Shown here piece by piece: positions 7,507-15,217 of a DNA stretch of 64,000 nt. Source of the stretch: Pseudorhodoferax soli. GTDB taxonomy: Bacteria > Pseudomonadota > Gammaproteobacteria > Burkholderiales > Burkholderiaceae_C. The notes under the pieces are model-generated. The model saw only the letters and a program-made list of their open reading frames with translations, had not been told where the DNA came from and ran no database searches. The position numbers were made by a program, and so were the translations under genes. Every line of letters starts with the position of its first letter. Position 1 is the first letter of the stretch. The stretch is taken from positions 372,001-436,000 of the forward strand of contig NZ_QPJK01000002.1 of assembly GCF_003337555.1 (NCBI RefSeq). Direction: 5' to 3'.

Positions 7507-8781
7507 GGGTGTTCCTCCTGGAAAGCGCCAGGCCACGGCCTGCGTGGCCTTGACCCAGGCACGCAGCGGGCCCGCATGGGCCACGAACGCATCCGGGTCG
7601 AAGGGAGTGCGGGCGTCGAACAGCGCACGCAGCGCGCGCAGTTCGCCACCGGCGTTGAGGGCGATGCCGTGCACCGGCACGCCGGCGCGGTGGCCGATCC
7701 ACAGGGCCTGTGCATTGGCGGCGGGATCGCCTCGGCGCACATACGCCAGGTCGGGCGCGGCCAGGCCCAGCATCTGCAGGTTGTGCGGGCCCTGGTCTGT
7801 CCAGAACCAGGGGTAAGGCACCACAGGCTGCGGCAGGCCCAGCATGCCGGCCGCGGCGGCGCGCGCCTGCTCGTTGGCGTTCTGCCAGGACTCCAGCCGC
7901 AGCTGCAGGCCCAGGTGCGGGTTGAACTGGCTGGCGCAGTCGCCGGCGGCGAAGACCTGCGGGTCGGAGCTGCGGCACTGCGCGTCCACGGCGATACCGC
8001 CGTTGCGCGCATCGATCTGCAGCCCCGCGGCACGGGCCAGCTCCGTTTCTGGCTCCAGGCCAATGGCCACCAGCACCTCGTCGGCCTGCACCACGGCGCC
8101 ATCGTCCAGCACGAGTTGCACGCCCCGGGCGTCGACCTTCGCCTCGCGCAGGGCACGGCCGAGCCGCAGCGTCACACCGCGCCCACGCGCTGCGTCGGCC
8201 AGCCAGGCCGACGCGTCGGCCGGGAGGAAGCGCGACAACAGGGCCGGCGCACTCTCCACCACGGTGGCCTGCGCGCCGAGCGCCTGTGCCGAAGCCGCCG
8301 CCTCCAGGCCCAGGAAGCCGCCACCGACCACGGCAAGCCGCACACCTGGCGCGAGCGCGCTGCGCAGGCGGCGCGCGTCGTCCAGGCTGCGCAGGTAGTG
8401 CACTCGGGGCGTGCCGGGCGGCAGCGCCGCGAGCACGCGCGCCCGTCCGCCGGTGGCCAGCAGGCATTGCCGGTACGCCAGCACGCGGCCATCGCCCAGG
8501 TGCACGGTGCGCTGCGCCAGGTCCAGCCGCTCGGCGCGCGCGCCGGAGATGAAGGTCAGGCCGCAGCCTTCGAACTGCGCAGGAGCCAGCACGTCCAGCG
8601 CCGGTTCCTGCGCCTCGCACAACACCGCCTTCGACAAGGGCGGGCGCTCGTACGGCCGATGTGCCTCCGCACCGACCACCACCAGCCCGCCGCCGTAGCC
8701 GGCCCCGCGCAGCGCCTGGGCGGCCCGTGCCGCAGCCTGGCCGGCACCGACGACGACGATGGGCGCGTCGGCTGCTGTCAT
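6196..8781 (-). CDS. Ferredoxin reductase fused in frame to Rieske oxygenase alpha subunit
   Basis: One frame of 861 codons covers two enzymes. Residues 1-425 are an FAD-dependent ferredoxin-NAD(P)H reductase. It has an FAD motif VVVGAGQAAARA near residue 8, an NAD-binding VVGGGFLG near residue 150 and the second FAD motif FAAGDC near residue 270. Residues 426-861 are the Rieske oxygenase alpha subunit. No stop codon separates them: the reductase ends TQAVAWRFPGGTP and continues directly into the alpha methionine. A strong ribosome site (AGGAGG, 7512-7517) lies inside the junction, so alpha can also start by itself at 7506. Related systems encode the two separately. The gene starts by ATGA overlap with the ferredoxin gene. 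Either a true fusion with dual products or a lost stop codon (mutation or sequence error) would explain this. Confidence 0.8.
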   Translation of the reverse strand: MTAADAPIVVVGAGQAAARAAQALRGAGYGGGLVVVGAEAHRPYERPPLSKAVLCEAQEPALDVLAPAQFEGCGLTFISGARAERLDLAQRTVHLGDGRVLAYRQCLLATGGRARVLAALPPGTPRVHYLRSLDDARRLRSALAPGVRLAVVGGGFLGLEAAASAQALGAQATVVESAPALLSRFLPADASAWLADAARGRGVTLRLGRALREAKVDARGVQLVLDDGAVVQADEVLVAIGLEPETELARAAGLQIDARNGGIAVDAQCRSSDPQVFAAGDCASQFNPHLGLQLRLESWQNANEQARAAAAGMLGLPQPVVPYPWFWTDQGPHNLQMLGLAAPDLAYVRRGDPAANAQALWIGHRAGVPVHGIALNAGGELRALRALFDARTPFDPDAFVAHAGPLRAWVKATQAVAWRFPGGTPMYQSQTVIGITDASKNVPLDGCVWPADALNTIPDWVYTSQPLYDSEMEKIFRGATWNYVALEAEIPNVGDYKRSYVGATPVVVARAEDGSIAVFENRCAHRGAEFCRHNQGNAKEFVCPYHQWSYDLKGNLQGVPFKRGVNKAGGMPKDFRNADHGTRQLRVATRHGVVFASYSDTVEPLEDYLTPEILDEFDTTFTGKKLKVLGYYRNELPCNWKMYHENLKDPYHATLLHSFLVVFGLLVAGNKSTMFADTVHGRHGFMGSAKSEDKYASVSEENKKEMRSFHDGLRLQDERFLDFVREFDSPWSVTMMTVWPNLIVQREMNTLGVRQIIPNGPNSMVMQWTMFGYEDDTPEMQRHRLRQGNLMGPAGFLGLEDNEAMKFVQEGVRRSSTGINHIKLDPGRVGTSESLISEAAIRAMYIYYRQVMGLPVEGGAA

Positions 8782-9095
8782 GGCGCAGCCGGGTCGACGA
8801 CGTAGATCTCGTCGCCCTCGCGGCGCACGGCGTGCGTGCGCAGGTCGACGGTGGCCGGCGCGCACAGGGCCTTGCCGGTGCGGATGTCGAAGCGCGCCTG
8901 GTGCAGCGGGCACTCGATGCAGCCGTCCTCCAGGTAACCCTCGGACATCGACGCCTCCGCATGGGTGCAGCGGTTGTCGGTGGCGAAGAACTCGCCCGCG
9001 CTGCGGTACAGCGCGATGCGGGCGCTGCCCACGGTGACGGCCATGACCTCGTCGTCCTGCAGGTCTTGGGCAGATGCGATGCGTATCCAGTTCAT
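8778..9095 (-). CDS. Rieske-type [2Fe-2S] ferredoxin
   Basis: This small 105-residue electron carrier has the Rieske cluster ligands Cys43-x-His45 (NRCTHAE) and Cys62-x2-His65 (ECPLHQ). I start it at the ATG at 9095; an upstream in-frame start at 9119 would add eight residues. It is the first gene of the minus-strand operon. It would shuttle electrons from the ferredoxin reductase to the oxygenase encoded by the next genes, with which it overlaps as ATGA. It resembles BphF/NdoA-type ferredoxins of multicomponent oxygenases. Its promoter region carries a candidate repressor site overlapping the start of transcription. Confidence 0.9.
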   Translation of the reverse strand: MNWIRIASAQDLQDDEVMAVTVGSARIALYRSAGEFFATDNRCTHAEASMSEGYLEDGCIECPLHQARFDIRTGKALCAPATVDLRTHAVRREGDEIYVVDPAAP

Positions 9096-9153
9096 CGGGG
9101 CAGCTCGGTTTGGGAACATCGATCGACAGCACGGTTCATGCCATCAAAATTAC

Positions 9154-9165
9154 TCAGTAGGCTTG
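9154..9165 (+). promoter_or_regulatory. Candidate PicR-type operator of the oxygenase/maleamate operon
   Basis: The sequence TCAG-TAGG-CTTG directly abuts the -10 box of the minus-strand promoter on its downstream side. A bound repressor here would cover the transcription start. It shares ATTA(G/C)TCAGTA and CT(A/T)GCA with the site at 830. The binding protein is inferred. Confidence 0.5.
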
Positions 9166-9166
9166 C

Positions 9167-9196
9167 ATATTAAAAGAAATATAGCCTCGCCTGCAA
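9167..9196 (-). promoter_or_regulatory. Sigma70-type promoter of the minus-strand catabolic operon
   Basis: On the minus strand TTGCAG (9191-9196) and TAATAT (9167-9172) are separated by 18 bases. The -10 box is close to consensus and sits in an AT-rich patch. The spacing to the ferredoxin ATG leaves a leader of about 65 bases. Confidence 0.5.
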
Positions 9197-9391
9197 GCCT
9201 GTTCTTCGGTGCAGCGCGGCACCACCGACGAATCCGCCATCGCCATGGGATGCGTGATCGGCTACAGCATCCGCACCGCGCAATGCCCCGTTTCAGTGAG
9301 AGAAATGCGCGCGGATGATGCACGTCCGCACCATATTCGGGCAAACCCCGAGGCTCCGGCGGCCTCCAGGCATTCCACTTCACGGCATAGT

Positions 9392-9403
9392 TCAGTATGC
9401 TGA
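9392..9403 (+). promoter_or_regulatory. Candidate PicR-type operator of the hydroxylase/transport operon
   Basis: The sequence TCAG-TATG-CTGA is a perfect inverted repeat with 4-base half sites and fits TCAG-N4-CTNN. A weak promoter reading TTCCAC (9373-9378), 17 bases, TATGCT (9396-9401) would place the -10 inside the operator. It lies 121 bases before the TRAP binding-protein gene. Confidence 0.45.
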
Positions 9404-9524
9404 CCGATAAATGCGTAGTACCTTCGCTATTTTCCAAATCACCGCGCATCGATGGCATAGCATTTGCTGAACCGAGCAGGTCAGCCTCCCACCCGCCCCA
9501 CCCCTCATTCCGAAGGAACTTCCA

Positions 9525-10613
9525 ATGCAACGTCGTGGTTTTCTGAGTCAGGCCGCCGTCGCCGGCGCCGGAGCCGCCGCCCTCGCCGCCCCGTCCGCAC
9601 AGGCGCAGGCCACCGTGCGCTGGCGCATGTCCACCTCCTGGCCCAAGAGCCTGGACAACATGTATGGATCGGCCGAGCTGCTGTGCAAGCGCGTGGGCGA
9701 GCTGTCGGGCGGCCGCTTCGAGATCCGCGCCTTCCCCGGCGGCGAGATCGTTCCGCCCGCGCAGAACATGGACGCCGTCAGCAACGGCACCGTGGAATGC
9801 AACCACGTGCTGGCCACCTTCCATTTCGGCAAGAACAGCGCGGTGGCGTTCGACACCGGCCTGTCCTTCGGACTCAACGCACGCCAGCACAACGCCTGGG
9901 TCATGCACGGCGGCGGCCTGGCCCACCTGCGCAAGCTCTACAAGCAGTACGGCATCGTCAACTTCACGAGCGGCAACGTGGGGGTGCAGATGGGCGGCTG
10001 GTTCCGCAAGGAGATCAAGTCGGTGGCCGACCTGCAGGGCCTGAAGATGCGCATCGGCGGCATCGGCGGCATGGTGATGTCCAAGCTCGGCGCGCTGCCG
10101 CAGCAGATCCCGCCGGGCGACATCTATCCCTCGCTGGAGAAGGGCGCGATCGATGCGGCCGAGTGGATCGGCCCCTACGACGACCTCAAGCTGGGCCTGA
10201 ACAAGGTGGCGCCCTACTACTACTCGCCCGGCTGGTTCGAGGGCAGCGCGTCCATCACCACCATGGTCAACGAGAAGGCCTGGGCCGCGCTGTCGCCCGA
10301 GTTCAAGGCCATCTTCGAGACCGCCTGCAACGAGCAGACGCTGTCCATGCTGGCGCGCTACGACGCCACCAATCCTGGCGCCCTCAAGCAGCTCATCGCC
10401 GGCGGCGCCAAGCTCGCCTACTTCCCGCGCGACGTGATGGACGCTGCCTACAAGGCCTCGCAGGAAGTCTGGAAAGAGCTGTCCGACAAGAACCCCGACT
10501 TCGCCGCGATCTTCCCGCAGTGGCAGGCGTTCCAGAAGGAGCAGGTGGAGTGGTTCCGCGTGGCCGAAGCCGCGCTGGACGGCTACACCTTCAACGCCGT
10601 TTCCCGCCGCTGA
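9525..10613 (+). CDS. TRAP transporter substrate-binding protein (DctP family, Tat-exported)
   Basis: This 362-residue periplasmic binding protein begins with a twin-arginine signal (MQRRGFLSQ, then a hydrophobic Ala-rich stretch ending in AQA near residue 28). The mature part follows the DctP/TakP pattern, with the arginine-containing GLKMRIGG segment and the substrate-loop motif AAEWIGPYDD, and probably binds a carboxylate. GAAGGA lies seven bases before the ATG. It opens a nine-gene operon whose last two genes encode the TRAP membrane subunits, so its partners lie 7.2 kb downstream. Given the pathway, a pyridine carboxylate such as picolinate is the likely ligand. That is inference. Confidence 0.88.
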   Translation: MQRRGFLSQAAVAGAGAAALAAPSAQAQATVRWRMSTSWPKSLDNMYGSAELLCKRVGELSGGRFEIRAFPGGEIVPPAQNMDAVSNGTVECNHVLATFHFGKNSAVAFDTGLSFGLNARQHNAWVMHGGGLAHLRKLYKQYGIVNFTSGNVGVQMGGWFRKEIKSVADLQGLKMRIGGIGGMVMSKLGALPQQIPPGDIYPSLEKGAIDAAEWIGPYDDLKLGLNKVAPYYYSPGWFEGSASITTMVNEKAWAALSPEFKAIFETACNEQTLSMLARYDATNPGALKQLIAGGAKLAYFPRDVMDAAYKASQEVWKELSDKNPDFAAIFPQWQAFQKEQVEWFRVAEAALDGYTFNAVSRR

Positions 10614-10645
10614 GCCCGCCCTTCTTTTCTCCCCCACGACCGTTC

Positions 10646-13048
10646 ATGGACCACAGTGACAACCCGGGCACCCGGACGAAAGCGCAGGGCATCGGCGCCC
10701 GGGTGCCGCGCAAGGAAGACGCCCGCCACCTGGCGGGCCAGGGCAACTTCGTCGGCGACATGGCCATGCCGGGCCTGTGCGAGGTGGCCTTCCTGCGCAG
10801 CCCGCTCGCGCACGCACGCATCGTCTCGGCCAACGTGCCGGCCGATATCGCCGAACTGGTGGTGCTGCGCGATGCCATGCCCGATGCGCAGGACATCGTC
10901 TCGCCCTCCACGTTGCCGACCTACCAGCCCTCGGCGCAGTCGCCGCTGGCCTCGGGCAAGGTGCGCTTCGTCGGCGAGCCGGTGGCGCTGGCCTTCGCGC
11001 CCACGCGGGCACAGGCCGAAGACCTGGTCGAGCGCGTGGAGGTGGAGTACGCCGAACTGCCGGTCTATGCCAACGTGTGGTCGGCGCTGGACGCCACCGA
11101 GGACTTCGTGCACGAGACCTGGCACGACAACCGCTTCGTGACGCTCAAGGCCGACCGCGACTTCGACCAACTCGCGGCCACGGCCGAAGTCAAGGTCTCG
11201 CGCCGCATCGAGCTGTCGCGCCAGTGCATGGTGCCCATGGAAGGCAAGGCCGTGCTGGCCTACTGGGACTTCCAGGCCGACCAGTTGGTGGTGGTGAGCG
11301 CTACGCAGGTGCCGCACCTGATCCGCACCGGCATCGCCAGCTTCCTCGACCTGCCCGAAGAGCGCGTACGCGTGATCTCGCCCGACGTGGGCGGCGCCTT
11401 CGGCTACAAGTGCGTGCTGCAGCAGGAAGAGCTCTGCGTGGCCTGGCTGGCCAAGACCTACCGGCGCCCGTTCCGCTTCCTCGAAGACCGGCGCGAGCAC
11501 CTGATCGCCGGCGCCAACTCGCGCCAGCACCATTACGAGGTGACGGCCTATGCCGACCGGCGCGGCCGCCTGCTGGCGCTGGACGCGGTCATCACCATCG
11601 ACGGCGGCGCCTACTCGGTCTGGCCCTTCACCGTGGGCCTGGAGCCCGGCCAGGCCGTCGGCAATCTGCCCGGCCCCTACGACTTCCGCGGCTACCGCTG
11701 CGAGACACGCTGCGTGGCCACCAACAAGCCCGGCTTCGTGCCCTACCGCGGCGTGGCGCGCACCGGCGTGTGCTTCGCGCTGGAACTGCTCATGGACGCA
11801 TTGGCCCGCGAGGTCGGCCGCGACCCCTCCGAGGTGCGTCTCGAGAACCTGGTCCGCCCCGAGCAGATGCCCTATGTGAACGTGGCCAACAAGCACTTCG
11901 ACGGTGGCGACTACCCGGCCAGCCTGCGCCGCGCGCTGGAGATGGTCGGTGCCGACGCCGTGCGCGAACGCCAGCGCCGCGGCGAACCCGACGGCCGGCG
12001 CATCGGCCTGGGCTGCGCCACCTACACCGAGCAGTCCGCCCACGGCACCTCGGTGTTCGCCACCTGGGGCACGGCCGTGATCCCCGGCCACGACCAGGCC
12101 ATGGTGCGCATGACGCCGGACGGCGGCCTGGAGCTGCGCGTGGGCGTGCATTCGCACGGCCAGGGCATGGAGACCAGCTTCGCCCAGATCGCCCACGAGG
12201 TGCTGGGCATCGCCGTCGAGCGCATCCGCCTGCTGCATGGCGACACCGGCCAGACCCCCTACTCCACCGGCACCTACGCCTCGCGCTCGCTGGTGATGTC
12301 GGGCGGCGCGGTGTCCATCGCCTGCAAGCAGCTCGCGCCCCGGCTGCGCCACATCGCCGGCCACCTCATGGGCGTGGACCCGGCGGTGGTTGCGCTGGCC
12401 GACGGCCGCGCCTGGGCCGGCGAACAGTCGGTCACGCTGGCCGACGTGGCCAACGCCTGGTACGTGACACCGCAGCGCCTGCCTGCCGACGTGGACCGCG
12501 CGGGCCTGGAGGTGTCGACCGGCTACAAGCCCAAGGTCGACACCGGCGCCTTCACCTACGCCAGCCAGGCCGCCGTGGTGGCGGTCGACCCGGAGACCGG
12601 CGCCATCGAGATCCTGGACTACGTGGTGGTGGAAGACTGCGGCGTGATCGTCAACCCCATGATCGTCGAGGGCCAGACCATCGGCGGCATCGCCCAGGGC
12701 ATCGGCACCGCGCTGTACGAGGAGATGCCGTACGACGAGCAGGGCCAGCCGCTGGCCTCCACGCTGGCCGACTACATCCTGCCGGGCGCCACCGAAGTGC
12801 CGCACATCCGCATCGACCACTTCGAGACGCCCTCGCCGCACACCGAGTTCGGCGCCAAGGGCATGGGCGAAGGCGGCGCCATCGCACCGCCTGCCGTGCT
12901 GTTCAACGCCGTCAACGACGCGCTGCGCGGCACCGGCGCGCCCGAGCTGCTGATGACGCCGCTGACGCCGCGCCGGCTGCTGCAGGCGCTGGCGCAGGGC
13001 CGGGCCGCCGCCACCAGCACGGTCGCGGCCGCGGAGGCCGCGCCATGA
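10646..13048 (+). CDS. Molybdenum hydroxylase large subunit (xanthine dehydrogenase family, PicA-like)
   Basis: This 800-residue molybdopterin-binding subunit belongs to the xanthine oxidase family. The N-terminal a/b hammerhead (about residues 10-130) is followed by the two Mo-cofactor domains. The catalytic base glutamate is in the family motif GMGEGG at Glu742. Such enzymes hydroxylate N-heterocycles next to the ring nitrogen using water. Here the likely reaction is picolinate to 6-hydroxypicolinate, the first step of the pathway. It overlaps the FAD subunit as ATGA and begins 32 bases after dctP. No clear ribosome site precedes the ATG, so translation may depend on coupling to dctP. The family is certain and the substrate inferred. 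Confidence 0.85.
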   Translation: MDHSDNPGTRTKAQGIGARVPRKEDARHLAGQGNFVGDMAMPGLCEVAFLRSPLAHARIVSANVPADIAELVVLRDAMPDAQDIVSPSTLPTYQPSAQSPLASGKVRFVGEPVALAFAPTRAQAEDLVERVEVEYAELPVYANVWSALDATEDFVHETWHDNRFVTLKADRDFDQLAATAEVKVSRRIELSRQCMVPMEGKAVLAYWDFQADQLVVVSATQVPHLIRTGIASFLDLPEERVRVISPDVGGAFGYKCVLQQEELCVAWLAKTYRRPFRFLEDRREHLIAGANSRQHHYEVTAYADRRGRLLALDAVITIDGGAYSVWPFTVGLEPGQAVGNLPGPYDFRGYRCETRCVATNKPGFVPYRGVARTGVCFALELLMDALAREVGRDPSEVRLENLVRPEQMPYVNVANKHFDGGDYPASLRRALEMVGADAVRERQRRGEPDGRRIGLGCATYTEQSAHGTSVFATWGTAVIPGHDQAMVRMTPDGGLELRVGVHSHGQGMETSFAQIAHEVLGIAVERIRLLHGDTGQTPYSTGTYASRSLVMSGGAVSIACKQLAPRLRHIAGHLMGVDPAVVALADGRAWAGEQSVTLADVANAWYVTPQRLPADVDRAGLEVSTGYKPKVDTGAFTYASQAAVVAVDPETGAIEILDYVVVEDCGVIVNPMIVEGQTIGGIAQGIGTALYEEMPYDEQGQPLASTLADYILPGATEVPHIRIDHFETPSPHTEFGAKGMGEGGAIAPPAVLFNAVNDALRGTGAPELLMTPLTPRRLLQALAQGRAAATSTVAAAEAAP

Positions 13049-13911
13049 AGGCCGCTGCATTCGACTACCGCAGCCCCGACAGCCTGCTGGCCGCCACGCA
13101 GCTGCTGGCCGAGCAGGCAGGCCGGGCCAAGCTGATGGCCGGCAGCCAGTCCTTCGGCCCGATGCTGAACCTGCGCCTGACCCGGCCGCAGCTCGTCGTG
13201 GACATCTCGCGCCTGGCCGAACTGGCCGGCGTGCGCGTGGCCGACGGCCAGGTGGAGATCGGCGCCGGCGTCACCCATGCCGCCATCGAGGACGGCCTGC
13301 ACGCGGCGCTGCGCGAGCACCCCATGCGCGAAGTCGCGGCCGGCATCGCCTACCGCGCCGTGCGCAACCGCGGCACGCTGGGCGGCAGCCTGGCGCACGC
13401 CGACCCCGCCGCCGACTGGATCGTCACGCTCACCGCGCTCGGCGCCCGGCTCACGCTGCGCTCGCCGCGCGGCACGCGCAGCATCGCCCTCGAAGAATTC
13501 ATGCACGCCGCCTACACCACCGCGCTGGACGCGGACGAGGCCATCGCCGCCGTCCACGTGCCGCAAGCCACCACCGGCCACCGCTGGGGCTACTACAAGT
13601 TCTGCCGCAAGCCCGGCGAGTTCGCCGAGGCCAGCGCCGCCGTCTGGCAGGGCGCCGGCCAGCCGCAGGCGCGCATCGTGCTCGGCGCGCTGGACGGCGC
13701 GCCGCTGCAGCTGCCGGCCCTGGCCGAGCGCATCGCGGCGCAGGGCGCGGCCGCCGCCACGCGCGAGGCCCTGGCCAGCGCCGTGCACGCCGCCCTGCCC
13801 GGCCGCGATGCGGTCGACCACCAGTTGCACACGGTCTGCCTGGCGCGCGCACTGGCGCAAGCCGGCCTGGCCACCGCGCCGGCCACCCAGCCGGCGGGAG
13901 CACACGCATGA
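13045..13911 (+). CDS. Molybdenum hydroxylase FAD-binding medium subunit
   Basis: This 288-residue subunit has the FAD-binding PCMH-type fold of CoxM/xanthine dehydrogenase medium subunits. The FAD loops are visible as KLMAGSQS (about residues 32-39) and RNRGTLGGSLAHADP (about 108-122). It takes electrons from the Mo centre via the iron-sulfur subunit. It is coupled to the large subunit by an ATGA overlap, with GGAGG nine bases upstream, and to the small subunit by a second ATGA overlap. The gene order L-M-S matches many Burkholderiales N-heterocycle hydroxylases. Confidence 0.9.
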   Translation: MKAAAFDYRSPDSLLAATQLLAEQAGRAKLMAGSQSFGPMLNLRLTRPQLVVDISRLAELAGVRVADGQVEIGAGVTHAAIEDGLHAALREHPMREVAAGIAYRAVRNRGTLGGSLAHADPAADWIVTLTALGARLTLRSPRGTRSIALEEFMHAAYTTALDADEAIAAVHVPQATTGHRWGYYKFCRKPGEFAEASAAVWQGAGQPQARIVLGALDGAPLQLPALAERIAAQGAAAATREALASAVHAALPGRDAVDHQLHTVCLARALAQAGLATAPATQPAGAHA

Positions 13912-15182
13912 ACACCGTGACGCTCGAAGTCAACGGCCGGCCCCTGTCGGCCGAGGTCGAACCGCGCACCCATCTGGGCGACTTCCTGCGCGACACCGTG
14001 CGCCTGACCGGCACCCACCTGGGCTGCGAGCATGGCGTCTGCGGTGCCTGCACGGTGCTGGTGGACGGTGCGCCCACGCGCTCGTGCATCACCTTCGCCG
14101 TGGCCTGCCAGGACCGCTGCGTCACCACCGTCGAAGGCTACGACGGGGATGCGCTGATGGGCCGCCTGCGCGCGGCCTTCACGCAGCACCATGCGCTGCA
14201 GTGCGGCTTCTGCACCCCCGGGATGCTGGCCACGGCACGTGACATCGTGCTGCGCCTGCCCGAGGCCGACGAGGCCCGCGTGCGGCTGGAACTGTCCGGC
14301 AACCTGTGCCGCTGCACGGGCTACATGGGCATCGTCGCCGCCATCCGCGACGTGCTCGGCCAGCTGCAACGCGAGCCCGACCCGGCCATCGCCGCGCTGC
14401 GGGATGCCGCGCGCGCCGGCCGGCCGCTGGTGCCAGCGGCGGCCACCGCCCCGGCCCAAGGTGCAGCCCGGCCCATGCCGGTCTTTCCGATCGCCACCGC
14501 ACGGCCGGCGGCAGCCACGGGCTTGCCCGCGGCGACTGCCGTCGCAACGCCTGCCCAGGCAGCCGCCGTCACGCCACGGGCCGACACCACGCCGCAGCCC
14601 GATGTGCCCGCAGCAGCCATCCGCAAGGGCACGCAGATCGACGCCGCCTTCGAACTGCCGTTCGGCGCCGATGCCGTCTGGGCCTTCATGGGCGACCTGC
14701 CGGCCGTGGCCGGCTGCCTGCCCGGCGCGGTGATCGAGTCCCAGGACGGCGACAAGGTCAAGGGCAGCATCGCCATCAAGTTCGGCCCCATGGCCGCAGC
14801 GTTCGCGGGCGCGGCCCGCCTCGAGCGCGACGACGCGGCACGCCGCGCCGTGCTGCGCGGCGCCGGCAAGGACTCGCTGAGCCAGTCGCGCGCCCAGGGC
14901 GACATCGCCTACCGGCTCGAAGCGCTGTCGCCGCAGCGCACGCGTGTGCATGTGGACATGCTGTACGCGCTGCAGGGCCCGCTGGCGCAGTTCTCGCGCT
15001 CCGGCTTGGTCAAGGACTTCGTGCGCCGCATGGTGGCCGACTTCGGCCAGCAGGTCGCGTTGCGCATGGGCGGCGCCGCCAGCGGCGAAGCCACGCCACC
15101 GCCGGCCGCCGTGAGCCCTGTCGCCATCGTCTGGAGCCTGCTGCTGCAGCGCCTGCGCCGGCTGTTCGGCGGTGGCCGCTGA
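13908..15182 (+). CDS. Molybdenum hydroxylase [2Fe-2S] small subunit fused to a CoxG-type SRPBCC domain
   Basis: This 424-residue protein joins two modules. Residues 1-155 are a standard small subunit with two [2Fe-2S] clusters: a plant-type one (CEHGVCGAC) and a helical one (QCGFC and GNLCRCTGY). A low-complexity Ala/Pro linker of about 80 residues follows. Residues about 240-390 form a CoxG-like SRPBCC domain (AFMGDLPAVAGCLPGA, then IKFGPMAAAFAG), ending in an amphipathic tail. In carbon monoxide dehydrogenase CoxG helps anchor the enzyme to the membrane, so the fusion suggests membrane docking of electron delivery. Small subunits alone are about 160 residues. The fusion occurs elsewhere in the family but is not the usual form. 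Confidence 0.88.
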   Translation: MNTVTLEVNGRPLSAEVEPRTHLGDFLRDTVRLTGTHLGCEHGVCGACTVLVDGAPTRSCITFAVACQDRCVTTVEGYDGDALMGRLRAAFTQHHALQCGFCTPGMLATARDIVLRLPEADEARVRLELSGNLCRCTGYMGIVAAIRDVLGQLQREPDPAIAALRDAARAGRPLVPAAATAPAQGAARPMPVFPIATARPAAATGLPAATAVATPAQAAAVTPRADTTPQPDVPAAAIRKGTQIDAAFELPFGADAVWAFMGDLPAVAGCLPGAVIESQDGDKVKGSIAIKFGPMAAAFAGAARLERDDAARRAVLRGAGKDSLSQSRAQGDIAYRLEALSPQRTRVHVDMLYALQGPLAQFSRSGLVKDFVRRMVADFGQQVALRMGGAASGEATPPPAAVSPVAIVWSLLLQRLRRLFGGGR

Positions 15183-15217
15183 CCCGCCGGTTTCGTCATC
15201 AACTTTCGAGGCCTCGC

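Larger units (their letters stand above)
9096..9524. promoter_or_regulatory. Divergent regulatory region between the two catabolic operons
   Basis: These 429 bases separate the minus-strand oxygenase/maleamate operon from the plus-strand hydroxylase/transport operon. The part near 9140-9185 is clearly more AT-rich than the surroundings. It holds a good minus-strand promoter (9167-9196) and two TCAGTANNCT elements, one near each operon. No convincing gene lies here. Confidence 0.6.
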
